From: an uncultured Gammaproteobacteria bacterium
GTDB taxonomy: Bacteria; Pseudomonadota; Gammaproteobacteria; PS1; Thioglobaceae
Length of the DNA stretch: 5,191 bases
Direction: 5' to 3'
Assembly (NCBI GenBank): GCA_913044155.1
Contig: CAJWNF010000054.1
Span: 1-5,191, forward strand
Positions 1 to 5,191 of this stretch are shown here, one piece after another. Positions within the stretch are counted from its first letter, which is position 1. The number at the start of each line of letters is the position of its first letter. The notes below the pieces were generated by a model. It did not search any database and was not told the DNA's origin. It saw nothing but the letters and a program-made list of their open reading frames with translations. The position numbers and the translations under genes are program-made.

Positions 1-89
1 CTTTGTACATCGCTTAATGTAGAAGCCTGCACTGCAAGAGCACCAGCCACTAGAAATGTCGCGACGAACAATTTAACTAATTGTTTCAT
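1..89 (-). CDS. N-terminal fragment of an exported protein (cut by left edge)
   Basis: An open frame starts with ATG at 89-87 and runs off the left edge after 29 codons. An excellent Shine-Dalgarno (AAGGAG, 100-95 read on the minus strand) lies 5 bases before the start, which fixes it. The visible peptide has two lysines (K2, K6), then a hydrophobic stretch rich in Val, Leu and Ala, ending in a V-Q-A-S site around residues 20-23. This is a classic Sec signal peptide with a likely signal peptidase I cleavage after Ala22. The mature part visible is only about STLSDVQ, too little to name a family. Candidates with similar leaders include periplasmic or outer-membrane proteins and the signal-peptide-bearing ExbB-like proteins of TonB systems, but nothing here decides between them. 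It is divergent from the HTH-nadE gene, with 474 bases between the two starts. Confidence 0.8.
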   Translation of the reverse strand, partial: MKQLVKLFVATFLVAGALAVQASTLSDVQ

Positions 90-208
90 ATTTTCTCCTT
101 ATGAGTTTTAAAGATTTTCTCTACTTGTAAGAGAACATCAATCCATCACATTTGTATGAGGATTAACAGAAGTTTATCATTAAATTAGCACAAAATTGAA
201 TATTTTTT

Positions 209-243
209 ACAAAAAAAACTAAGTAATTTCTTCAGAAGAAATT
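209..243 (-). terminator. Possible minus-strand intrinsic terminator or attenuator
   Basis: Positions 225-233 (AATTTCTTC) and 235-243 (GAAGAAATT) are perfect inverted repeats around A234. The realistic hairpin has a 7-bp stem (225-231 with 237-243) and a 5-base loop. Read on the minus strand it is followed after 6 bases by eight Ts (219-212), the layout of a Rho-independent terminator. The stem is A/U-rich with a single G-C pair, so it is weak. No gene is known to be transcribed leftward into it. If functional, it would end a small leftward RNA or act in the leader of the exported-protein gene that starts at 89. Confidence 0.35.
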
Positions 244-411
244 GAGTTAATTATTTGTATTACTCGGCATTTAACGACCAAATTGACTTCAGTGTCACAC
301 AAAGAAAAGTTTAGTTAAATTCAACATATAGAACATTCATATTAAATTATTCCATCTAAATATTTAATTGTTTCTTGTAATAATCAAATATTTAATGATG
401 AACTTGAATAC

Positions 412-417
412 TATAAT
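412..417 (+). promoter_or_regulatory. Candidate -10 box upstream of HTH-nadE
   Basis: TATAAT matches the sigma-70 -10 consensus exactly. There is no convincing -35 at 16-18 bases upstream (the nearest is TATTTA at 389-394), and such hexamers are common in DNA this AT-rich. If used, transcription would begin near 424, giving a leader of about 140 bases that contains the whole TAGTTA cluster, so a protein bound there would block elongation or early initiation. Confidence 0.3.
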
Positions 418-436
418 AAATTCTCTATAAATCAAT

Positions 437-548
437 TAGTTACATAGTTAATAGTTAATAAATACAACTATTTAGTAGTGATAAAATAACTTAATATAGT
501 TATTTAATACTTATAGTTGTAAAAAATAACTAAAATATAGTTAAACTA
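437..548. repeat. TAGTTA/TAACTA cluster, candidate operator array before HTH-nadE
   Basis: Exact TAGTTA occurs at 437-442, 445-450, 452-457, 497-502 and 538-543, and its complement TAACTA at 527-532. One-mismatch copies lie at 465-470 (CAACTA), 487-492 (TAACTT), 514-519 (TAGTTG) and 543-548 (AAACTA). The first three exact copies are tandem, 8 and 7 bases apart. Others form inverted repeats: TAACT-N6-AGTTA (487-502), TAGTT-N9-AACTA (514-532) and TAACTA-N5-TAGTTA (527-543). At about 15% G+C, a rough estimate is 0.3 exact copies expected by chance here on both strands, against six seen. The last copy ends 15-20 bases before the nadE ATG. Binding by the HTH domain encoded just downstream is an inference. 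Confidence 0.5.
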
Positions 549-553
549 AAAAT

Positions 554-577
554 ATGAATTATTATGAAAACCGCTGA
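554..577 (+). other. Seven-codon ORF overlapping the HTH-nadE start
   Basis: An ATG at 554-556 opens a short frame, MNYYENR then TGA at 575-577, in a different frame from nadE and spanning its ATG at 564. Neither start has a recognisable Shine-Dalgarno. If ribosomes used this ATG they would compete with, or reinitiate at, the nadE start. It may equally be chance in A/T-rich DNA, and nothing in the peptide suggests a known leader. Confidence 0.15.
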
Positions 578-2432
578 ATATCTTGTAATGGTCAGAGAAA
601 AAACCGGTTTATCAGACTATAGAATTGCTAAAGAATATGACATTAACCAGTCAAATCTAAGCAAATACAGCTCTGGAAAGGCTGCTTTGAGTGAAAGTCA
701 TGCCTGGCTATTTGCTAATATCCTTGATATTAATCCCGCCGAGGTCGTTGCTCACACCAAATTTGAACAGGCTTTGATTACTGGCAATAAATCGAAGGCT
801 AAATTTTGGCAGGAGCAGTTAAATTACATTTTTTCCTCTGAGTTGCCTATAAAAATACAAATCTCGCAATTTAACCCTATTGTTGGCGATCTTATTAATA
901 ATGCTGAAAAAATTATAATTGTTGCTAATACTGCTGTTGAAACAAATGCTGATCTGGTTGTTTTGCCAGAATTAGCTTTAACTGGCTACCCGCCAGAAGA
1001 TTTATTGTTGAGAGATGGATTTATGGAGGAAGTTGAATTTCAAATTGATCGCTTGTGTAAGGAACTGCCTTCTTCTATAAGTGTACTTTTTGGGGCGCCT
1101 AGTCGTGATAACAACTCCTTATTTAACAGTGCTTATCTTATACGAAATAATATTGTGAGCCAAATTTATAATAAGCAAGAACTACCTAATTATGGTGTTT
1201 TCGACGAAAAAAGATACTTTAGCGCTGGTAACGATTTGTGTGTCTTTGAATGTAAAAATACAAGAATTGGAGTGCTAATATGTGAAGATCAATGGGTTGA
1301 TGGTCCCATTTCAAATCTCACTAAATTTGATATTGATATGGTTATCAGTATCAATGCATCTCCATTTCAACAGGAGAAATCTCAGGAAAGATTGGATTTG
1401 TGTAAACAATACGCTTCAAGCTTTGGTGTTGAATATATCTATGTTAATTTAGTCGGCGGACAGGATGAGATTGTTTTTGATGGCGGATCTTTTGTATTGG
1501 ATGCTAATGGTTCAGTTGTTAATCAGTTACCGTCTTTTGAGGAATATAGTTGCCACCATAATATCCCTAATTTAATTGTCGAAACTGAATCTACCGAGAA
1601 TGCAATATATTCTGCCCTAGTGCTTGCTACAAAAGATTATGTTCAGAAAAATAATTTTGAGAGTGTTGTTATCGGTCTTTCCGGCGGAATTGATTCTGCT
1701 CTGACTCTTTCTATAGCTGTCGATGCTATTGGGTCCGAGAATGTACATGCTGTTATGATGCCCTATAAATTTACCTCCAGCATCAGTCTTGAAGATTCTG
1801 AGTTGCAAGCAAATACTCAAGGAGTTAAATATTCGGTTATTGATATTGAGGAAATGGTTACTGCCTTTAATGTTTCGCTAAATGAACTGTTTTTTGGTAC
1901 AACTAAAGACACTACTGAAGAAAATATTCAAGCAAGAATTAGAGGAATCTTGTTGATGGCAATTTCAAACAAACACCATAAAATGGTTTTAAGTACCGGT
2001 AATAAATCTGAAATGTCTGTTGGTTATGCCACCCTTTATGGTGACATGTGTGGTGGTTTTGCGCCACTTAAAGATATCTCCAAAACTATGGTTTATCGTC
2101 TTGCGAAGTACCGGAATACATTATCAATGGTTATTCCAGAAAGAGTTATTAGTAGACCTCCTTCTGCTGAACTGTCACCTAATCAAGTCGATCAAGATTC
2201 ACTTCCGCCTTATGATGTGTTAGACGATATTTTAATGAGATTTGTAGAAATGAAGCAGTCTGTGGACAGTATTATTGAATCTGGACATGATGCTGATATA
2301 GTTAATAAAGTTACTAGAATGGTGCTTAGAAATGAATACAAGCGCCGCCAATCTGCTCCTGGACCAAAAATAAGTAGCAATGCTTTCGGTAAAGAGAGGC
2401 GCTACCCTATCACCTCAAGATTTCAACCTTGA
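564..2432 (+). CDS. nadE: HTH-domain fusion of glutamine-dependent NAD(+) synthetase
   Basis: This is a cytoplasmic enzyme for the last step of NAD synthesis: nicotinic acid adenine dinucleotide plus ATP and glutamine gives NAD, AMP and PPi. The 622 residues comprise three parts. Residues 1-90 form a Cro/CI-like helix-turn-helix domain (about 18-37, followed by ILDINPAEV and a terminal FWQEQL), resembling small phage-associated regulators such as the DUF3693 family. Residues 96-350 form a nitrilase-type glutaminase with catalytic triad Glu136 (VLPELALTGYP), Lys204 (NKQELPNYGVFDE) and Cys240 (LICEDQW). Residues 355-622 form the synthetase, with P-loop SGGIDS at 373-378, STGNKSE at 477-483 and the terminal FGKERRYPITSRF. 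The enzyme part alone (about 529 residues) is the normal full length and has no ATG of its own, so the fusion looks real. ATG 564 is the first start after an in-frame TGA (555-557). No Shine-Dalgarno is visible. The only near start at the domain boundary is TTG 843-845, poorly placed for an AGGAG at 811-815. Autoregulation is inferred from the fusion and upstream repeats. Confidence 0.95.
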   Translation: MKTAEYLVMVREKTGLSDYRIAKEYDINQSNLSKYSSGKAALSESHAWLFANILDINPAEVVAHTKFEQALITGNKSKAKFWQEQLNYIFSSELPIKIQISQFNPIVGDLINNAEKIIIVANTAVETNADLVVLPELALTGYPPEDLLLRDGFMEEVEFQIDRLCKELPSSISVLFGAPSRDNNSLFNSAYLIRNNIVSQIYNKQELPNYGVFDEKRYFSAGNDLCVFECKNTRIGVLICEDQWVDGPISNLTKFDIDMVISINASPFQQEKSQERLDLCKQYASSFGVEYIYVNLVGGQDEIVFDGGSFVLDANGSVVNQLPSFEEYSCHHNIPNLIVETESTENAIYSALVLATKDYVQKNNFESVVIGLSGGIDSALTLSIAVDAIGSENVHAVMMPYKFTSSISLEDSELQANTQGVKYSVIDIEEMVTAFNVSLNELFFGTTKDTTEENIQARIRGILLMAISNKHHKMVLSTGNKSEMSVGYATLYGDMCGGFAPLKDISKTMVYRLAKYRNTLSMVIPERVISRPPSAELSPNQVDQDSLPPYDVLDDILMRFVEMKQSVDSIIESGHDADIVNKVTRMVLRNEYKRRQSAPGPKISSNAFGKERRYPITSRFQP

Positions 2433-3715
2433 AAAACCTTAACTAGTCCCGCTACCTTGTGTTTTGTTTCTGCTAATTCTCTTTCGGGTATTGAATCGTA
2501 AACAATTCCAGCACCGGCTCTAAAAGTTAAAACATTTTCTACATGGACGAAACTGCGTATTAGAATGTTAAAATCCATTTTTCCGTTATTACTTATATAA
2601 CCGATAGAACCGGTATAAGCGCCCCTTGTCATTTGCTCTAGCTCGCTAATTATTTGCATACAGCGAATCTTTGGGCAGCCAGTAATGGTTCCACCTGGAA
2701 ATAAAGCTTTAATTAGATCTTTTATAGTTATCTCTTTTCTTAATTTTCCTTTTATATTGGAAACAATATGGTGTACATAAGGGTATGTTTCTAGCGTCAT
2801 AACTTCGTTAACAAATACGCTGCCGTATTGGCATATTCTACCCATATCGTTCCTTTCTAAATCGAGCAACATGACATGTTCAGCGATCTCTTTAGGGTGA
2901 CTGATCAAGTCTTCTTTTTGGGCTTCATCGTGAATGCCCTTTCCTCTAGGATGAGTACCAGCAATAGGCCTAGTCTGCACAATGCCATCGTTGACTGAAA
3001 AAAGTCTTTCAGGGGATGATGATATGATACTAAATCCTTCATACTGAACAAGTGCAGAAAATGGAGCTGGATTAGCCTTTTTAAGCTTTTGATAGATTAC
3101 GGCAGATTCTACTTCTTCGCTTAAATGGTATCGCCATTCTCTTGATAAGTTAACTTGAAAAACATCACCAGCAATAATATAGTCTTTGCTTGAATTGACT
3201 CCTTTAATAAATTTTCCTTCATTCTCTTGTGATAATTCTCCAAAAAAAGGTAGTGTTGGTATTGGCTTCAACTTCTCAATATCCTTAATAATCCTGTCAA
3301 TTCGGTCCTGATCATTATCTTGATCAATAATTTGAAAGGTTCCTGATTGATGGTCAGCTATTACTGCGCAGGGTATTTTTACAGCGTAAGCTATAGGTAG
3401 TTTAGAAGTGTGAAGGTTGTTCAATAGAATTGATTCTATTTGACCGATGAGCTCATAGGAGAGATAGGCAAACCATCCGCCTGTAAAGGGTAAATTTATG
3501 TTTTTTTCGTCTATTTGAACTTTATTTTCTAGCTTACTAAGAAAATTAAAGTCTGAAAATTCATCAAGAACAATCTTTTTGCCCGGAAAGGCAAACAGTA
3601 TCGAATATCTGTTATTTTCGTTATGATTAACACTTTCAAGTAAAAAAGGGTAACGCTCCTTGTTAAGGTAACAAAGAGATGCCAAATCTACATTTTCTAT
3701 TTCTAGAGTTTGCAC
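2423..3715 (-). CDS. pabB: Aminodeoxychorismate synthase component I, PIAGT type
   Basis: PabB works with the amidotransferase PabA to turn chorismate and glutamine-derived ammonia into 4-amino-4-deoxychorismate, the precursor of p-aminobenzoate and folate. The 430 residues include an N-terminal region with RYPFLLESV (21-29) and a chorismate-binding domain from about 165 to 428. Visible motifs are AGDVFQVNLSR (182-192), SSSPERL (232-238), RPIAGTHPRG (249-258), LLDLERNDMGRIC (283-295), YVHHIVSNIKG (313-323) and FPGGTITGCPKIR (339-351). Classical PabB carries a nucleophilic lysine in PIKGT. Here it is Ala252, as in anthranilate synthase, but a PIAGT subclass of true PabB is known (Stenotrophomonas maltophilia). 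Length, the N-terminal pattern and absence of trp neighbours favour PabB over TrpE, although substrate is not proven. The start is GTG 3715-3713: only five sense codons separate it from an upstream in-frame TAG, there is no nearby ATG and no clear Shine-Dalgarno. It follows cpoB by 22 bases, so coupling is likely. Its stop overlaps the end of convergent nadE. Confidence 0.88.
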   Translation of the reverse strand: MQTLEIENVDLASLCYLNKERYPFLLESVNHNENNRYSILFAFPGKKIVLDEFSDFNFLSKLENKVQIDEKNINLPFTGGWFAYLSYELIGQIESILLNNLHTSKLPIAYAVKIPCAVIADHQSGTFQIIDQDNDQDRIDRIIKDIEKLKPIPTLPFFGELSQENEGKFIKGVNSSKDYIIAGDVFQVNLSREWRYHLSEEVESAVIYQKLKKANPAPFSALVQYEGFSIISSSPERLFSVNDGIVQTRPIAGTHPRGKGIHDEAQKEDLISHPKEIAEHVMLLDLERNDMGRICQYGSVFVNEVMTLETYPYVHHIVSNIKGKLRKEITIKDLIKALFPGGTITGCPKIRCMQIISELEQMTRGAYTGSIGYISNNGKMDFNILIRSFVHVENVLTFRAGAGIVYDSIPERELAETKHKVAGLVKVFQG

Positions 3716-3744
3716 AATTGGAGTAAAGCTCTATCAGTTAGAGC
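3716..3744 (-). promoter_or_regulatory. Hairpin spanning cpoB stop, just before pabB start
   Basis: GCTCTA (3728-3733) and TAGAGC (3739-3744) form a perfect 6-bp inverted repeat with a 5-base loop (3734-3738), three of the six pairs being G-C. In the minus-strand transcript the cpoB UAA lies at the stem-loop junction, and the pabB GUG begins 12 bases after the hairpin. There is no Shine-Dalgarno in this gap. A ribosome finishing cpoB would melt the structure, which fits translational coupling. The following U-run is only three bases, so it is not a convincing terminator. Confidence 0.35.
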
Positions 3745-4508
3745 AGCTCTTTAAGCTTTTGTTTAGCTTTAATGTTGAGATTATGCTCAGGAAACTTTTC
3801 AAGCATTAGGGTCAGTACATTTTTTGCAGCTTCCAATTCATTTAGCTCTATAAGCGCATTTGCTAAGTCATACATTGAATTGGCGAATTTTGCATGTCGA
3901 GGGTTTTCATTTTGAAATCTTACAAATACATCTTTAGCTTCGAGGTATGATTTATTTGCGGAATACGCCCTTCCTAACCAGTATGTTGCATCAGCAAAAT
4001 TCTTATAATCTTGATAGTTTTCTAGATAGATCTGAAATAATTCAATTGCATTATCATTTTCTCCAGCTAATAAAAATTTTCTGGCATCATCATAAATTTT
4101 TGTGGCTTCATCATCATTTTTTTTGCTATCGATAACAGCTTTCTTGACCACCACCTTAGCTACTTTCAACTCAAGCATTTCAAACAACTCAGATATTTTT
4201 TGAGCGTTTACTCTCTCTTTTTCAGCGAGAAGTTCGTATTGCTCTTTAAGTGAGAGGATTTCATTATTTAAGGTATCAGCTTTTTTCTTAAGGTTAAAAA
4301 AAGCCATCTCAAGATTCAATCCCTCAGTTGTTTGTTCGCCGGAAAGCAATTTATATTTTTCTTCTAGCGATGCGATGTCATCACTCATCGAGGTGATTTT
4401 GATTATCAGACCTATATATGCTTGCTCAATATCAACGGTGTCGCTCGCTTGCAGCTTAACGACACTAAGAATACAAAATATCGACAGAGCAATTTTAAGT
4501 AGTTTCAT
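3738..4508 (-). CDS. cpoB: Cell division coordinator CpoB (YbgF), periplasmic TPR protein
   Basis: CpoB is a periplasmic partner of TolA that links Tol-driven outer-membrane constriction to septal peptidoglycan synthesis by PBP1B. The 256-residue product starts with a signal peptide (MKLLK, hydrophobic core 6-18, likely cleavage near LQA-SD at 21-22). A heptad-rich coiled coil follows (about 34-115), matching the trimerising N-terminal helix of the family. A lysine/valine-rich linker leads into three tetratricopeptide repeats at about 134-168, 171-205 and 208-243, with typical signatures such as ATYWLGRAYSANKSYLEAKDVF. Size matches the family (E. coli about 263). It lies directly downstream of pal, its usual place at the end of the tol-pal cluster. 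The ATG at 4508-4506 is the only start that preserves the signal peptide. Its Shine-Dalgarno is not evident. The following gene is pabB rather than the queE often found here. Confidence 0.93.
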   Translation of the reverse strand: MKLLKIALSIFCILSVVKLQASDTVDIEQAYIGLIIKITSMSDDIASLEEKYKLLSGEQTTEGLNLEMAFFNLKKKADTLNNEILSLKEQYELLAEKERVNAQKISELFEMLELKVAKVVVKKAVIDSKKNDDEATKIYDDARKFLLAGENDNAIELFQIYLENYQDYKNFADATYWLGRAYSANKSYLEAKDVFVRFQNENPRHAKFANSMYDLANALIELNELEAAKNVLTLMLEKFPEHNLNIKAKQKLKELL

Positions 4509-4562
4509 TTTTATCAGACGTCACTATGCAAATGCTGAAAAAACATTGGCAATAATTACGGC
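4509..4562 (-). other. pal-cpoB spacer
   Basis: The 54 bases between the pal TAA (4565-4563) and the cpoB ATG contain a six-base T-run (minus strand) but no matching GC stem before it, so no terminator is called and readthrough from pal into cpoB is expected. No Shine-Dalgarno stands out in front of cpoB. Confidence 0.5.
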
Positions 4563-5191
4563 TTAATAGTAGACGAATTCTACGCGTCGGTTAAGTTTCC
4601 AAGCAGACTCATCGTGAGTGAAGGCGACAGGACTCTCTTCACCAAAACTAATCACTTCAATTCTGTCTTCTAGATTATATAACCCGAGCACCTCTTCAAC
4701 GCTTAAAGCTCTATTTTCACCAAGTGCTAGATTGTATTCTCTTGTGCCGCGCTCGTCAGCATGACCTTCGAGGCGAAGATTGACTGAGGGATTGTTTTGC
4801 ATAAAATTAGCGTGCTGAATAATTACCCTAGTTGCTTCTTCATCTATTTCAGTATCATCATAAGCGAAATATAGGACTGACTCAACACCTGAACTCTTAA
4901 GAGTGTCAATCGCTTCCTGATTAGCGGAACTCTGACCACTACTTTCATCTTTGGCAACGCCGGCTTGTGCTAGCGCCTCAATCAATTCCTCTCTATTGGC
5001 AAGATTTCCATCATCACCTAGTACTATCAAGTCGGCATTTCCAGATTCTATAGCTTTTTTAATTAATTCTGAATCAGAAAGTTTTTCAAGTTCGCTCTTA
5101 GTGAGAGTTTCGCCTTTAGTTAGGCCTGCATCTAAAAGTGCTTGAATTAATTCCTCTCTATTCGCTAGATTGCCATTTTCGTCTAACTTAA
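4563..5191 (-). CDS. pal: Peptidoglycan-associated lipoprotein Pal, repeat-extended linker (5' end beyond right edge)
   Basis: Pal is the outer-membrane lipoprotein of the Tol-Pal system, binding peptidoglycan and TolB. The frame is open to the right edge, so 208 codons are visible without a lipobox. The TTG at 5030-5028 is not the start, since the same frame continues upstream with similar repeats. The last 105 or so residues are a textbook OmpA-like domain: VLYFAYDDTEID, then LRLEGHADERGTREYNLALG with the meso-diaminopimelate-binding Asp (codon 4757-4755) and ENRAL Arg (4712-4710), ending in AWKLNRRVEFVYY. E. coli Pal is 173 residues with a short linker. Here at least 90 linker residues precede the domain, containing two copies of a motif around GNLANREELI spaced exactly 55 residues apart. 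It is followed by cpoB, the usual order. The family assignment is firm, and the role of the repeats is unknown. Confidence 0.95.
   Translation of the reverse strand, partial: KLDENGNLANREELIQALLDAGLTKGETLTKSELEKLSDSELIKKAIESGNADLIVLGDDGNLANREELIEALAQAGVAKDESSGQSSANQEAIDTLKSSGVESVLYFAYDDTEIDEEATRVIIQHANFMQNNPSVNLRLEGHADERGTREYNLALGENRALSVEEVLGLYNLEDRIEVISFGEESPVAFTHDESAWKLNRRVEFVYY
4944..5024 (-). repeat. Pal linker repeat, copy nearer the OmpA domain
   Basis: This 27-codon unit (from VLGDDG to VAKDE) matches the copy at 5109-5189 at 17 of 27 residues, including an unbroken GNLANREELI. In that ten-codon core (4980-5009 versus 5145-5174) the DNA differs at four of 30 bases, and all four are synonymous third positions. 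The unit is acidic and predicted helical. Confidence 0.8.
5109..5189 (-). repeat. Pal linker repeat, copy nearer the N-terminus
   Basis: This 27-codon unit (from KLDENG to LTKGE) is the partner of 4944-5024, offset by exactly 165 bases. A weaker internal copy lies between them (ELIKKAIESG, about 5071-5040), so an ELI-x2-A-type helix recurs every 27-28 residues. More copies may lie beyond the right edge. Confidence 0.8.

Larger units (their letters stand above)
90..436. other. AT-rich divergent intergenic region, left part
   Basis: This stretch holds no credible gene on either strand. It carries the ribosome binding site of the leftward gene at 95-100, a minus-oriented hairpin with a T-tract (209-243), a slightly GC-richer patch at about 262-300, a single isolated TAGTTA at 312-317, and a good -10-like TATAAT at 412-417. 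No tRNA, known riboswitch or transposon end was recognised. The TAGTTA cluster that follows (437-548) is annotated separately. Confidence 0.7.

Noticed and set aside
90..563. A riboswitch (for example an NAD-sensing one) in the nadE leader
   Set aside because: The region is about 80-85% A+T, with no GC-containing multi-stem structure or conserved motif that I recognise. The repeats look like DNA-binding half-sites rather than RNA structure.
843..845. TTG as the true start of a separate, unfused NadE
   Set aside because: There is no stop codon between the domains, the nearest Shine-Dalgarno-like AGGAG (811-815) is about 27 bases away, and the upstream ATG gives a coherent HTH domain. It is kept only as a possible minor internal start.
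1617..2223. Short open frames on both strands inside the nadE synthetase domain
   Set aside because: They have no homology-like features or ribosome binding sites, and they lie wholly within a strongly conserved coding region, so they are frame shadows.
2421..2434. Palindrome TTTCAA-CC-TTGAAA at the nadE/pabB junction as a shared bidirectional terminator
   Set aside because: The loop would be only two bases, the stem is short with one G-C pair, and neither strand has a T-tract at the right distance.
2423..3715. Assigning this gene as trpE because of PIAGT
   Set aside because: The length (430 residues), the RYPFLLESV N-terminus, the GGTITGCPK motif and the lack of trp neighbours fit the PIAGT subclass of PabB better. 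Some doubt remains.
3947..4566. Short plus-strand open frames opposite cpoB and its upstream spacer
   Set aside because: Their translations show no domain features and mirror the coding bias of the minus-strand gene.
5028..5030. TTG at 5030-5028 as the start of pal
   Set aside because: The frame stays open to the right edge with a matching repeat copy upstream, and a real Pal needs a lipoprotein signal peptide, which is absent after this TTG.
5145..5183. DENGNLANREEL in the Pal repeat as a calcium-binding EF-hand or dockerin loop
   Set aside because: Ligand spacing does not match: the invariant Gly and hydrophobic position are missing, and the other copy (GDDGNLANREEL) loses the first Asp.

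Overview
The window comes from an AT-rich gammaproteobacterium. Evidence for this is the minus-strand order pal-cpoB (the end of a tol-pal cluster), a glutamine-dependent NAD synthetase of the usual proteobacterial nitrilase-synthetase type, and the codon bias. A SUP05/Thioglobus-like sulfur oxidiser or related marine lineage would fit, but that placement is a guess from composition and gene style, not a proven assignment.

Layout, left to right. Positions 1-89 (minus) hold the start of an exported protein cut by the left edge. Positions 90-563 are a long, very AT-rich divergent intergenic region. Its right end, about 437-548, carries a dense cluster of TAGTTA/TAACTA hexamers, some forming inverted repeats. 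Positions 564-2432 (plus) encode a complete NadE with an extra N-terminal Cro/CI-type helix-turn-helix domain of about 90 residues fused in frame. Positions 2423-3715 (minus) encode PabB with a PIAGT active-site motif. It converges on nadE, and the two coding ends overlap by 10 bases. Positions 3738-4508 (minus) encode CpoB (YbgF). Positions 4563-5191 (minus) encode Pal, cut by the right edge, whose linker is enlarged by 55-residue repeats.

The minus-strand genes pal, cpoB and pabB run in one direction with short gaps (54 and 22 bases) and probably share transcripts. Pal and CpoB serve the Tol-Pal envelope-constriction machinery. PabB makes a folate precursor and looks like a lineage-specific addition downstream of cpoB.

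The most interesting item is the HTH-NadE fusion together with the repeat cluster directly upstream of its start. It suggests, as a hypothesis, a self-regulating NAD synthetase, similar in principle to NadR (an HTH fused to NAD-pathway enzymes) but built from different parts. The repeat-bearing Pal linker is the second item worth attention.
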